From: Candidatus Sulfopaludibacter sp. SbA3
Lineage (GTDB): Bacteria; Acidobacteriota; Terriglobia; Bryobacterales; Bryobacteraceae
NCBI GenBank assembly: GCA_945890485.1
Contig: CAMDCN010000001.1
Location: 248,001 to 312,000 of the forward strand
Direction: 5' to 3'
Length of the DNA stretch: 64,000 nucleotides
Under the pieces are notes generated by a model that saw only the letters and a program-made list of their open reading frames with translations, made no database searches and was not told the origin of the DNA. Within the stretch, counting starts at the first letter, position 1. Every line of letters starts with the position of its first letter. Of the stretch, positions 41,902 through 51,388 are shown piece by piece. The position numbers were made by a program, and so were the translations under genes.

Positions 41902-43332
41902 ATGGAGCGCACAACCGCTCGAATGATCCGCGAAGCCGGGGAACGAGGTATTTCGGGGGGGTACTACCAGCTGGAAACGGTGAGGGAGCGAATGTTGGAG
42001 TTCCTGGGCAAATCGCCTACCCGGCGAGCCACCGCTGTGTACCTGGTGGGCGCCGACGGGCGTAGCGGATTTACGGAGCCAACGCCAATCGACTCGCTGC
42101 CCCGCCTCCTGGACAGCGGGCTTGATGTCGAGAGGTCACTGTGGGACCGGGAGTTGTTGCTATTCGATATCGATATTGAGTATCAGAACTTTGACCGGCC
42201 GACGCTCGCCTGGAAAGACCCTGGCCGAGTGTTCCGCTTGCAGGAACCGATCCTGACGGCGGCGTTGGACTTCTTACGCGATCGCCTGATTGATCCGCTG
42301 GTCTTGGTCAGCGGCCGCGGATACCATCTGGTGTGGGCCATTTCCCGAGGTTCGCGGGCGTTTCGTCGTTTGGCGAAGCTCGGCTATGTACCGCCAACCT
42401 TGGCTACTCGTTATGCCGCGGTCCGCTCCCCGAGAGGAGAACGCGTGGACCTGGAATTGGGACGAGCCTTCGCCGGGCAAGGTCAGGTCGCCGAGTATCT
42501 CGGGCATCGGATCCGCGGCGCAGCGATGGAGCGTAGTGTGTTGCCAATCCAACTAACCGCCCTCGAGGTAGGGACGGGAGCGGCCGGCCGTGAAATTGTG
42601 TCGTTGGACCTGTCGGAATACGGCGACCCGATCCACACCCGGCACATCCGGCTTCCATTCAGCCTCTATCTGAAGCCCCGAGAGCCACGGTGGCAGCTCG
42701 AAGAATCGGAGCTACAACGTCTGCTGCCGATTGTGGAGATTCCGGTGGGAACGTTAACTGGTTCGGAGGCTAGCGCACTGGCGCGATGCCCGGCGCGGGT
42801 GGCCGCCCTGGCCGCGAGCGCCACCGTGAAAATCCCAGTTTTCTCCCGGCAGATGGACCGGGTGATCACCGAGTACGAGGATTCGCGTTTGGGACAGTGG
42901 CATCGCAACTCTTCTTGCCGGATTGCCGATGCGCCCGCGGGGACTTCCCGCGACGGTGGGACGCAGCGTGCTCCGCCGTGCCTGGATTGGCTCTTCGCAC
43001 GCGCCAACGACTGGCTCTTGAAGCCTGCCGCTCTGCAGCATGCCGTGCGGATTCTGACCTCCCTCAATTGGCCCCCGTCCGCCATTGCGCGGCGCATCTA
43101 CGAAAGCTACCGCAGCGATTGCAGTTGGGGCCGTACCTGGATCTCGATGGACCCAGCCTATCGGGCGGAGTTCTACACGCGGCTTTTCGCCGGAATGATC
43201 CATACAGGGGCGGACTCGTTGATTGACTTGAACTGCGTTTCGCATCAGGAGAAGGGCTACTGCCACGTTCCGGCCTGCCGGTCGAACCTGGTGGACTTCC
43301 GCGACCTCCTCCAACGAAGGAGAACAGCATGA
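41902..43332 (+). CDS. archaeo-eukaryotic-primase-like protein (PrimPol/PriS-like)
   Basis: A 476-residue protein that looks like the AEP primase superfamily. Motif I is LLLFDIDIE with D89 and D91; motif II is VLVSGRGYHLVW with H142; a motif III-like segment is near 234-258 (SLDLSEYGDPIHTRHIRLPF), whose tail resembles the PriS 'RLPGSLH.K' block. The C-terminal part holds C360, C445, C454 and C459 around KGYCHVPAC, recalling PriL Fe-S Cys, which is an inference. The start at 41902 has weak GGGG upstream; 41923 is an alternative. It overlaps the next gene by ATGA. It may prime or fill gaps in DNA repair. Confidence 0.65.
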   Translation: MERTTARMIREAGERGISGGYYQLETVRERMLEFLGKSPTRRATAVYLVGADGRSGFTEPTPIDSLPRLLDSGLDVERSLWDRELLLFDIDIEYQNFDRPTLAWKDPGRVFRLQEPILTAALDFLRDRLIDPLVLVSGRGYHLVWAISRGSRAFRRLAKLGYVPPTLATRYAAVRSPRGERVDLELGRAFAGQGQVAEYLGHRIRGAAMERSVLPIQLTALEVGTGAAGREIVSLDLSEYGDPIHTRHIRLPFSLYLKPREPRWQLEESELQRLLPIVEIPVGTLTGSEASALARCPARVAALAASATVKIPVFSRQMDRVITEYEDSRLGQWHRNSSCRIADAPAGTSRDGGTQRAPPCLDWLFARANDWLLKPAALQHAVRILTSLNWPPSAIARRIYESYRSDCSWGRTWISMDPAYRAEFYTRLFAGMIHTGADSLIDLNCVSHQEKGYCHVPACRSNLVDFRDLLQRRRTA

Positions 43333-44168
43333 GCGATTGGGCCATTGGACTATCCACCGGTTGTTTTTGGCAGACGAGCATCTTCGAGTGCCTCGAGCCG
43401 ATTCGCAATTCCGGATTCGATCGGCTGGAGATCTGCTCCTATCCGGCGCATCTGAACTATCACGACAAGCACTCCGTCGGTAGGGCCGCCGAAAAGATTC
43501 ACGCGCTCGGGCTGGAAGCCTATTCCTTCCATGCTCCATTCTCAGAGGGAATCGATATCACTTCGCCAGATCAATCGACCCGCGATTTCGCCATGGCGGA
43601 GTTGATCGGTGCGGCGGAGGCGGCGGCGTTACTGCAGGTGCGCTACTTCGTGCTGCACCCTGGGCCGGAGAAGGCCATTTTGCCGGAGAGTGAACGGTTC
43701 TTCCGCCTGCAGAACGCTGTGGATGTCCTGAACCGCTTCTATCATCACTGCCGGCGACTGGGCATCGGCTTGGTACTCGAAAACATGCTGCCGCACTTGT
43801 TTGCCGGCCGGACCCGGGACCTGATGTGGATACTGGGGGCGTTGGATGTTGACGATGTGGGGGTGTGCCTGGATACAGGGCACGCCTATCTGGCGGAGGA
43901 CCTGCTTCTGGTGGTCCACAAGCTGTCCGGGCATTTGTGGATGGTGCATGCAAGCGACAACCATCGGCAACGGGACGACCATTTGCCGCCGGGGACCGGC
44001 GCGATCGATTGGACCGCGCTCATGGCACATCTGACCAAGCTTCATTTCAATGGCACGATGATTCTGGAGATCGCGGGTGACGCGGACCAGACAATCACGT
44101 TGGAACGGGCCCGGGGCGGGCGCCAGCACCTCCGCGACCTGGCCCACCGTTTTCGCACAGATCGCTAA
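43329..44168 (+). CDS. TIM-barrel protein, endonuclease-IV/sugar-isomerase superfamily
   Basis: A 279-residue TIM barrel. The order of metal ligands follows endonuclease IV: H68 (FHAPF), H110 (VLHPG), E151 (VLENM), D182 and H185 (CLDTGHA), H207 (VHASD), D217 and H218 (DDHLPPGTG), E247 (LEIAG). The same pattern is partly kept in sugar-phosphate isomerase/epimerases (IolE-like), so the activity is unsettled. It overlaps the AEP-like gene by four bases, favouring a DNA-repair role. No export signal. It ends 61 bases before the lipoprotein gene. Confidence 0.75.
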   Translation: MSDWAIGLSTGCFWQTSIFECLEPIRNSGFDRLEICSYPAHLNYHDKHSVGRAAEKIHALGLEAYSFHAPFSEGIDITSPDQSTRDFAMAELIGAAEAAALLQVRYFVLHPGPEKAILPESERFFRLQNAVDVLNRFYHHCRRLGIGLVLENMLPHLFAGRTRDLMWILGALDVDDVGVCLDTGHAYLAEDLLLVVHKLSGHLWMVHASDNHRQRDDHLPPGTGAIDWTALMAHLTKLHFNGTMILEIAGDADQTITLERARGGRQHLRDLAHRFRTDR

Positions 44169-44229
44169 GTAGCGATGATCGGTTTGCGGTTGCCAGTGCG
44201 CCCTGCTCTATTAGGAGAAGAGCGACACA

Positions 44230-45036
44230 ATGCCGGAGACAAGGTTGGTTTCATGGGGGTTGGCCGTGCTGACGGCTCTGGGCACGAGTAGCTGTTCGCT
44301 GCTGGTACCGGAAGGCAGCGGCGCTCCGATTGGCGCCTCACGGCGGGCGGGGAACTCGATTGCCACCCTACTACAGACGCTTGAATCGCGGGTGCCGGAG
44401 CTGCATCGGCGGCCGGAGAATGACCGGTACCGCTTAAGTCTGGTGCTGCATCCGCTCGACGGCGGAGCACCGAAGGTGGTGGTGATCGCTCGGGGACTGC
44501 GATCGTCGGACTATATTCATGCGGCGCGGCTGATCGCGGACGATGGCCGGCTGCTGTGGTTCCATGCCCATGAGAATGCCGCCTATGACTACCGGGCCGG
44601 ACGGTTGCTCCTTGGTGACGAAGTGCCACCCGGCGGCCCATTGGGGCCGATGTCGATGAGCCGGATCGTGCCGCCGAAAGAGTGGCAGGAGCCGACTGAC
44701 CGGTTCGGAACGCAATACAAGCGTCCCGCCTTGATCCGGGAGTCGCCGGGAGGCAAGCCGTTGCGGCTACAGGGACCGGAGAGCGTGCTGTTGACCTACC
44801 GTTCGACGCGAGGGCTGTACGGAACGATGGTGCTGGCAAGGGTCGCCGAGGACGGCCGCATCTTGTGGACGATGGATACCGATCTGCAGGATGTGGAGCA
44901 GATCCTTCCAGGAACGGAGACGATGGCGGTGATTGGAAAGAAGCTGCCGAAGGTACCCGACGAAGTGCGGGGGCCGGCGCTGGTAATCGTCAATCTCGAA
45001 ACCGGCGCGGCGCACCCGCATTCGTTGTGGATGTAA
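44230..45036 (+). CDS. lipoprotein, PA2928-like
   Basis: A 268-residue predicted lipoprotein. The lipobox TSSC gives Cys at about residue 22. The mature part has two beta-rich halves (RLSLVLHPLDGGAPKVVVIA; ILWTMDTDLQDVEQILPGTE) with a terminal LVIVNLETGAAHPHSLWM that resembles PA2928-family proteins. Function unknown. GGAGAAGAG lies before the ATG. It converges with the gene at 45043. Confidence 0.6.
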   Translation: MPETRLVSWGLAVLTALGTSSCSLLVPEGSGAPIGASRRAGNSIATLLQTLESRVPELHRRPENDRYRLSLVLHPLDGGAPKVVVIARGLRSSDYIHAARLIADDGRLLWFHAHENAAYDYRAGRLLLGDEVPPGGPLGPMSMSRIVPPKEWQEPTDRFGTQYKRPALIRESPGGKPLRLQGPESVLLTYRSTRGLYGTMVLARVAEDGRILWTMDTDLQDVEQILPGTETMAVIGKKLPKVPDEVRGPALVIVNLETGAAHPHSLWM

Positions 45037-45042
45037 GGCGAA

Positions 45043-46962
45043 CTACTTCGCCGGGTACCAGGCGCGATCCCAGGGGAAGGCGAAGGTGGGTTTGTTGGTG
45101 TAGCGGGTCATCTGGAATTGCAGTTTCGTACCCGAACCCGGAGCGAGACGGACAGTAAGGATCGGTCCCTTGATGGGGGTCGTTTGACCGTTGATGGTGA
45201 CCGACTCGAAGTTATGTTCCCCGTAGCCGCCGGCTTGGACGACGACCTCGCGGGCTTCGAGTTGATTGGTGTTGACGAGGGTCATGGTGGCGCTGTTGGC
45301 TTCCAGCTTTTCCACGAGCGAGGCCACGCCTTCCGGTAGTCCGGCCCGGCGCTTGACGGGGTCAAAGTGGCGGAAGCGGCTGTGGAGTACCCAGACGCGG
45401 CCGTTGGCGAAGTAGCCCCCGACGGTGAGGTTGAGCAGCGCGGCGGTGGCGGCGGGGTTGTAGTCGAGCAGATAGTCGGCGAGCCGGGAGTCGGCCGTGG
45501 TCTGGTCTTCGGTGAAGTCGGCGACCTTTTGGCGAACATGGTTCAGATCCTGCCGGAGGGCCTTCTCCGGGTAGTCCGGCAGCTTGCCTTCGAGGAAGCC
45601 GAGCCAGTACGTGGTGCGGTCGGGGTCGCCATAGCCGCGGCTGCGGCGGGATTCGGGCATTGCGGTAGCGACCGGAATCCGTTCCAGATCTTTGCGGTCC
45701 ATGGAGCGGAGGTAGATCTCCATCAGGCGGTCGTGGTGCAGATTGGGCCCGAACTGGTACCAGCTCGGGGGCCCGTCGTGCTTGTAGCCGCGAGGATCGC
45801 CGTACATTTGGGGCAGTAGCGTGCGGCCGTTCTCGACTTTCTTCTGGGCGTACAGGTTGTCGAGTTGCTTGCGGAGGACCTGGGTATAGGACTGGTCGCC
45901 GCTGAGGAGCAGGGCGTTGCCGAAGCCGGGCCAAGTGCCGGCGGTGAAGTAGTTGCGATGGGCGATCTGGCCGAGTTCGCCATCGAAGATGGTGAAGTTC
46001 CAACCGTAGGTACCTTTCCACCACTGGCCCTTGTATTCGCCGCCGAGCTTTCCATCGAGGCCGATGTTGCTGGGGATATTGCCACCGGCTTCGATGGAGC
46101 GCTGCTTCCAGGCGTCGGCGTAGCCGAGGGCCCATTGGCGGTGCTTTTCTTCTCCGGTGAGCATGTACGCGTTCAGTCCGAGAATGGTAGCGGCCAGGTT
46201 GAGCGAGTTGTCGCCCACGCTGTCGAGATACTCGTCACAGTGGGCCAGCATTTTCTTGTAATTGGCTTGGAGATCGAGCATCTTGCCGCGAGAGGCGGGG
46301 TTGTGCAGGAGATGGAAGGTGCCGGGGACGGGGTCGCCGACCCAATCGTAGGTCGTCGCCTTGCGAAGCATGGGGCCGAGGCTGCCGGTCCAGATGCTTT
46401 TGATGATCTTCTTGGCGGGATCGTAGTTGGGGGTGTCGGGATCTTCGCCGTTGTACATGTTGGCGAAGCGGACCATGCGCTGCCGGTAGGTGGCATCGTT
46501 GGGGTTCGAGAGCCCTTCGAGAAGGAAAGCGCGGAGACCTTCGGCTGTATGAAACCAGTCGGATTGGGTGATGAACTCCTGCTTGTACGCGCCATTGGCC
46601 GCCAGGGAGGTGAGCTTGGTGCGGATTTCGCCGTACTGCTTCCAGTGGCCTTCCTGAGCCAGCTTATAGTGTTGCAGGACGGAGTCGGAGCCGCCGAGGG
46701 CGTGGAGGAGAGTCCAGTTCCAAGTGGTCTCGACAGCGTCATCGGGACCATCGAGTGTGCCCCAGCGCGGGGTGTGGGCGAGGTAGCCGCGATTGTCGTA
46801 GTATTTGGCGGCGAAGCGGTCGACGGCCTCGGAGTTGTACTTCAGCAGTTCGCGCTCGAGCAGGGCCCAAGCGGGGGGCGGCATAGGCGTCTTGACGTGC
46901 AAGGCGGGCGATTGCGCGAAGAGGCCGGGCGCGAGGAGGAGGAGGGGAAGGAGGCGATGCAT
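45043..46962 (-). CDS. large exported protein of unknown function
   Basis: A 639-residue exported protein (signal MHRLLPLLLLAPGLFAQ). The middle has helix-rich Trp/Tyr repeats (ETTWNWTLLHALGG; KGTYGWNFTIFDGELGQIAHRN; TTYWLGFLEGKLPDYP) as in alpha/alpha-toroid polysaccharide lyases and glycosidases. A beta-rich end (TMTLVNTNQLEAREVVVQAGG) follows. No catalytic residues identified. It is divergent from the caspase-like gene with 43 bases between. Family not recognised with confidence. Confidence 0.55.
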   Translation of the reverse strand: MHRLLPLLLLAPGLFAQSPALHVKTPMPPPAWALLERELLKYNSEAVDRFAAKYYDNRGYLAHTPRWGTLDGPDDAVETTWNWTLLHALGGSDSVLQHYKLAQEGHWKQYGEIRTKLTSLAANGAYKQEFITQSDWFHTAEGLRAFLLEGLSNPNDATYRQRMVRFANMYNGEDPDTPNYDPAKKIIKSIWTGSLGPMLRKATTYDWVGDPVPGTFHLLHNPASRGKMLDLQANYKKMLAHCDEYLDSVGDNSLNLAATILGLNAYMLTGEEKHRQWALGYADAWKQRSIEAGGNIPSNIGLDGKLGGEYKGQWWKGTYGWNFTIFDGELGQIAHRNYFTAGTWPGFGNALLLSGDQSYTQVLRKQLDNLYAQKKVENGRTLLPQMYGDPRGYKHDGPPSWYQFGPNLHHDRLMEIYLRSMDRKDLERIPVATAMPESRRSRGYGDPDRTTYWLGFLEGKLPDYPEKALRQDLNHVRQKVADFTEDQTTADSRLADYLLDYNPAATAALLNLTVGGYFANGRVWVLHSRFRHFDPVKRRAGLPEGVASLVEKLEANSATMTLVNTNQLEAREVVVQAGGYGEHNFESVTINGQTTPIKGPILTVRLAPGSGTKLQFQMTRYTNKPTFAFPWDRAWYPAK

Positions 46963-47005
46963 CGGCGTGATTCTATCTGATTTCGAGGGTTGCTATGATG
47001 CCGGG

Positions 47006-48826
47006 ATGCGTTGGATTTGGTTAGTGGCCGGGATACTTTGCGCGCAGCAGGCGAGGGACCTGGCTTGGGAGGCCGGTCCGCCAGCCAACGTTTTGCGCGA
47101 TGCGGGAACGCGTTGGGCGTTGGTGGTGGGGGTATCGCAGCATGAGAACCTACCGGCGGCGGCGCAACTTCGGTATGCGCATCGGGACGCGGAGGAGTTC
47201 GCAGGCTTCTTACTAACGGCGGGGGGAGGCGCGCTGCCGCCAGACCATGTGAAGGTGCTTACAGATGAGCGGGCGACGCTCGGGGAGATTCGCGCGGCGT
47301 TGCATAGTTGGCTGCCGGGGGTGGCGAAGCCGGAGGACGTTGTCTATGTGTTCTTCGCCGGGCATGGGGTGGTGGCCGAACGGGAAGAGGGCTACTTTGT
47401 CGCCCATGACTCGGACCCGCAGAATCTGCATTCGACGGGCTTGTCGTTCGCGGAAGTGGAGGAGACCTTGACGAGGCGGATGCGGGCGAAGTTAGTCGTG
47501 ATGATGGCGGATGCGTGCCATGCGGGGCAGTTAGGTTGGAGCAGTTACTCGGGGGCCGGGGCAGGAAAGGCGATGGGACAGTTGGAGAAGCTAGGCGACC
47601 GGAACTTTCTAAAGATACTTTCGGCACGGCCGAGCGAGCAATCGTTTGAGGATGCGCGTTGGAATGGAGGGGTGTTTACCTATGCGCTGCTAGCGGGCTT
47701 GCGCGGTGGCGCGGACCGGGACGGCGACAAGGTTGTCCGAGCGTCGGAGGTGATCGATTTTCTGTCGGAACGGGTGCCGGCGGAGACGGGAGCGCGGCAG
47801 AATCCACGGGTGGCGGGTACGTTTGATGCGCGGCTCGCCTTGGCAACGGTGCCGGGGGCGCCCGTTGCCGGCGCGCTGGCGTTGGAGGTCGACGGGCCGG
47901 ACGGGGTGGGAGTGTATGTAGACCATGTGTTTCGTGGGAGCCTGCGAACGGGCCGGCGTTTGCGCGTGGACGGGTTGGCGGAAGGGGTGCATCGCGTGGG
48001 GGCGGACACGGGGTTTGAGGGGCTTGTGAAATTGAATGCTCCGGTCTCCTTGATGCGCTTGCCGCTGGCCAAAGCGGAGCGGCGGGTGGCGGAGTTGGAG
48101 ACGGCAGGGCAAGCGTGCGTATCGGACTATGTGGCTTCGACGACCGCGGGCCCGAAGCGGATTCTGTTGGAGAAGGCGGTGGCGAGTTTGGAGGAGTTGG
48201 GGCGGTTGCGGCCGCAGGATGGATCGATCGAGACCCGGCGGCTGTTTTGCCTAGGGCGGCTGCAGATTGCGACGAACCGATTTAACGAGGCGGAAGGAAG
48301 CTTGCGGGCGGCATTGCAGCGCGATCCGCAGTTTGCGTGCGCGCGGAATGCGTTGGGGGTGGCGTTGGGACGGTTGGGGAGGGGAACGGAGGCGCGGGCG
48401 GAGTTCGACAAGGCGGCGGAATTGACGCCGGAGTGGGCGCTGCCGCTGGTGCAGGTGGGGAATCAGTTATTGGCGGGGGGGAAGGTGAAGGACGCGTTGG
48501 GGTATTTCGAGAAGGCGGTGAAGATGCAGCCGGCTTCGCGGGCGAACCGGGCAGCGCTGGTACGGGGGTACCGGGCGGCAGGGAAGACGGGGGAGGCGCG
48601 GCGGGGGGCGGAGGAGTTGATTCAGATGGATCCGGGGTATGCGCCGGGGCACTTGGAGTTGGCCAGGACGCTGGAGGCGCAGGGGGATGCGTTGGGGGCA
48701 GCGGGGGCTTATGAGGCGTACTTATTGCTGGCGCCAAACTATGGGGATAGCGAGGAGATTCGGGCGCGGACCGGGCGGCTCAAGACGACAGGGAGCGGGG
48801 CGGCGCCGACGTTGAAGCGGAAGTAG
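47006..48826 (+). CDS. exported caspase-like (metacaspase/C14) protein with TPR repeats
   Basis: A 606-residue protein. The caspase-like domain is about 35-270, with the catalytic dyad His120 in VYVFFAGHGVV and Cys171 in MMADACHAGQLG, the classic C14 pair. A short export signal (RWIWLVAGILCAQQ) precedes it. A PEGA-like strand region lies at about 290-360 and five or six TPR units are in the last 220 residues (ALGVALGRLGRGTEARAEFD). The ATG at 47006 was chosen for the signal; longer frames overlap the divergent gene. The target is unknown; roles in cell death or signalling are speculative. Confidence 0.83.
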   Translation: MRWIWLVAGILCAQQARDLAWEAGPPANVLRDAGTRWALVVGVSQHENLPAAAQLRYAHRDAEEFAGFLLTAGGGALPPDHVKVLTDERATLGEIRAALHSWLPGVAKPEDVVYVFFAGHGVVAEREEGYFVAHDSDPQNLHSTGLSFAEVEETLTRRMRAKLVVMMADACHAGQLGWSSYSGAGAGKAMGQLEKLGDRNFLKILSARPSEQSFEDARWNGGVFTYALLAGLRGGADRDGDKVVRASEVIDFLSERVPAETGARQNPRVAGTFDARLALATVPGAPVAGALALEVDGPDGVGVYVDHVFRGSLRTGRRLRVDGLAEGVHRVGADTGFEGLVKLNAPVSLMRLPLAKAERRVAELETAGQACVSDYVASTTAGPKRILLEKAVASLEELGRLRPQDGSIETRRLFCLGRLQIATNRFNEAEGSLRAALQRDPQFACARNALGVALGRLGRGTEARAEFDKAAELTPEWALPLVQVGNQLLAGGKVKDALGYFEKAVKMQPASRANRAALVRGYRAAGKTGEARRGAEELIQMDPGYAPGHLELARTLEAQGDALGAAGAYEAYLLLAPNYGDSEEIRARTGRLKTTGSGAAPTLKRK

Positions 48827-48838
48827 CGCCGTGAAGCG

Positions 48839-51388
48839 CTACAAACGTGGGTCGATGGGTTCGCTTTCGAGGGCCAGAACGCCGAAGACGCACTCGTGTA
48901 CTCGGCGCAGGGGCGCCCGGGAAACGAATCGTTCGAGGGCCTCGACGCCAAGGGCGAACTCGCGGGCTGCCAAGGATCGCTTTCCGGCCACGGAGCGCTG
49001 ACGCAGGCGCGGCAGTTGGTCATCGGCGGTATATTCGGGACCGTAGATGATCCGCAGGTATTCGCGGCCGCGACATTTCAGCGCAGGTTGGACGAGCCCT
49101 TTGGGACCCTTCTCAATGAAGGCCAAGGGCTTCACCACCATTCCTTCTCCGCCTTGCCCGGTGAGGGTTTCCCACCACTCCGTGGCGGCCTGGACCTGTT
49201 CCATATCTTGCACGGCAACCTCACGATAGGGGGTGGCCACGAAGAGTCCCGGGTCGGCAGCGGCGAGGCGTTGCAGGGTGTCCATGTGCCAGCGGTGGGA
49301 CCGGTCCGTGTGGACCGCACCCTCTGAAGCGAGCAGGTGGAAAGGCGCCAACTTGTAGTCGGAAAGCGAGGTGACGGGCCAGCAGTAGCGGCGATAGGCT
49401 TCGCGGTAGGCGCGCACACGCGACAGTCGCCGTTCGAAGGCTGGGACCAAGTGAGCGGCCACCGGGCTGAGTTGGAGAGTGTGAACCGCGGCCTCCAGCG
49501 AAGCGATACCTGACGCGCCCACCGGGGCATACTGCCGCTGCAGCAGTTCGCGGGCCTTCGCCGACCAGGGCATCAGCTCGCAATCGAGACAGAGCCAAGT
49601 GGTTTCGAGTTCATCCCAAAAGCCGGCGAGCGTTACGGCTTCCGATACCCGGGCAATGAAGGCAGACTCCTCGGCCGGATTCGGAAAGAACGGCCGTCCG
49701 GATCGGGTGTAGCAAATTCCCGAGCGACCGTCCTTGACCCCGAATCGTTCCTGCGCGGCATCCGCGTCACGGCACACGATGACCACTGCCCGGGAGCCCA
49801 TGTGCTTCTCCTGGCAGACCACGCGTTCCACTCCGTTCTTCCGAAAGTAGTTGAAGGTCTCGGTGGGATATTCGAGGTAAGTCTCCCGGGCCGACGTTTC
49901 ACTGGGAGACATGGTGGGCGGCAGATAGATGAGCCAGTGGGGATCGACCGCGTAGCGGCTCATGACTTCGAGGGCGGCGATCGAGTTTTCGGCTTGAATG
50001 GTGACGGTGCGGTGAAGACGGGTTTCGATGATCCGCTCGCCGGTGACGTCCTCAAGATCGAGCACGTCATCATTCACCTGTTGCGAAGTGCGCGCGTCGG
50101 CAACCGGGGCGATCGGCCGGATGGGTTCGGCGTATTGCCTTGCTGCCGGGATGGCGAGGAACTCTCGCTCGGGGTAGCGGAGCGCCGTGAGGCTGCCGCC
50201 GAAGACGGCGCCCGTGTCGATATTGACGGTGCTGTTCAGCCACTCCGGCGCAGGGACGGGCGTGTGGCCGTAGACTACTGTGGCGCGGCCACGATACTCC
50301 GCAGCCCAATTGTGGCGGATGGGTAAGCCGAACTCATCGGTTTCGCCGGTGGTTTCGCCATAGAGGCAGAACTCGCGGACGGCGCCCGAACTGCGGCCGT
50401 GCATCGCTTCTTTCAGACCCGCATGGGCGACGACCAACCGGCCGTCGTCGAAGACGTAGTGGCTGATCAGGCTGTCCAGGAACGAGGCGAGGTGGTTACG
50501 TTCGGCGGGTGGCAGGGGCTCGATTTCGGCGATGGACTGCTCCAGGCCGTGTTTGATTTGCACCTTCTTGCCGCGCAGCCAACGCATCAACTTCACGTCG
50601 TGGTTACCGGCGACACAGAAGGCATAGCCCGCCGTGATCATGTTGCGAACGATACGCAGGCAGTCCAGGACATGAGGTCCGCGATCGACGAGGTCACCAA
50701 CGAAGATCGCTCGGCGGCCTTCGGGATGCCGCCAGCATTCCGCGCCCCAGGGTTGCTCGGGCTCCGCGAGATCGTATCGCTGCCATCCGAGTTGTTCCAG
50801 CAGCAGACGAAGCTCCGCAGCACACCCGTGCAGGTCGCCGATGATGTCGAAGGGTCCTGTTTGGTCTTTCTTGTTGGTCCAAAGGGGGATCCGCTCAACC
50901 TGCAGATCGCTCGTATCGCTGAGAACGTGCACATAGCGGAAGCCTTCGCGTTCCAATCCGCGAAGGCCTTTCTTGAGATCGGCGGATTGACGCCGGACAA
51001 CGTGCGCACCAAAGTTCCGGTCACTCCGCTGTTGGTTCCTTTCCTGACAGAGGCGTTCCGGCGTGTTGATCACAATCGCCACGGCAAGGCAATGGTGTTT
51101 GCGGGCGACCTCCACAATCCGCTTGCGATCTTCGGGACGGACGTTGGTTGCGTCAACGACGGTGAGCCTGCCGCGGGTAAGACGCTTCTCGAGTAAGTAG
51201 TACAGGGCGTCGAAGGCATCCGGCGTGGCGGATTGATCATTCTCGTCATCGCTGACCAAGCCGCGAAAGAAATCCGAAGAGAGGATCTCCGAAGGAAGGA
51301 AGTGTTGCCGGGCGAAGGTCGACTTGCCGGAACCGGACACGCCAATCAGGGCGACCACGGCGAGTTCAGGGACTTCGAGGCGCTTCAT
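48839..51388 (-). CDS. pnkp: polynucleotide kinase-phosphatase-ligase (bacterial Pnkp)
   Basis: An 849-residue three-domain RNA-repair enzyme. The kinase has the P-loop GVSGSGKST at 16-24 and heals 5'-OH ends. The metallophosphoesterase has GDLHG (184-188), GDLVDRGP (231-238), GNHD (261-264) and AHAG near 321, and removes 2',3'-cyclic phosphate. The ligase/adenylyltransferase has the nucleotidyl Lys at 528 in CQEKHMGSRAV, LDCELMPW, EGMVVKPL and YLRIIYG. Length and order match Clostridium thermocellum Pnkp. The start at 51388 overlaps the hen1 stop by ATGA. Pnkp alone does not seal; Hen1 is its partner. Confidence 0.95.
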   Translation of the reverse strand: MKRLEVPELAVVALIGVSGSGKSTFARQHFLPSEILSSDFFRGLVSDDENDQSATPDAFDALYYLLEKRLTRGRLTVVDATNVRPEDRKRIVEVARKHHCLAVAIVINTPERLCQERNQQRSDRNFGAHVVRRQSADLKKGLRGLEREGFRYVHVLSDTSDLQVERIPLWTNKKDQTGPFDIIGDLHGCAAELRLLLEQLGWQRYDLAEPEQPWGAECWRHPEGRRAIFVGDLVDRGPHVLDCLRIVRNMITAGYAFCVAGNHDVKLMRWLRGKKVQIKHGLEQSIAEIEPLPPAERNHLASFLDSLISHYVFDDGRLVVAHAGLKEAMHGRSSGAVREFCLYGETTGETDEFGLPIRHNWAAEYRGRATVVYGHTPVPAPEWLNSTVNIDTGAVFGGSLTALRYPEREFLAIPAARQYAEPIRPIAPVADARTSQQVNDDVLDLEDVTGERIIETRLHRTVTIQAENSIAALEVMSRYAVDPHWLIYLPPTMSPSETSARETYLEYPTETFNYFRKNGVERVVCQEKHMGSRAVVIVCRDADAAQERFGVKDGRSGICYTRSGRPFFPNPAEESAFIARVSEAVTLAGFWDELETTWLCLDCELMPWSAKARELLQRQYAPVGASGIASLEAAVHTLQLSPVAAHLVPAFERRLSRVRAYREAYRRYCWPVTSLSDYKLAPFHLLASEGAVHTDRSHRWHMDTLQRLAAADPGLFVATPYREVAVQDMEQVQAATEWWETLTGQGGEGMVVKPLAFIEKGPKGLVQPALKCRGREYLRIIYGPEYTADDQLPRLRQRSVAGKRSLAAREFALGVEALERFVSRAPLRRVHECVFGVLALESEPIDPRL

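Noticed and set aside
46805-47005. N-terminal extension of the caspase-like frame
   Set aside because: It lies within the divergent gene and the signal peptide starts at 47006.
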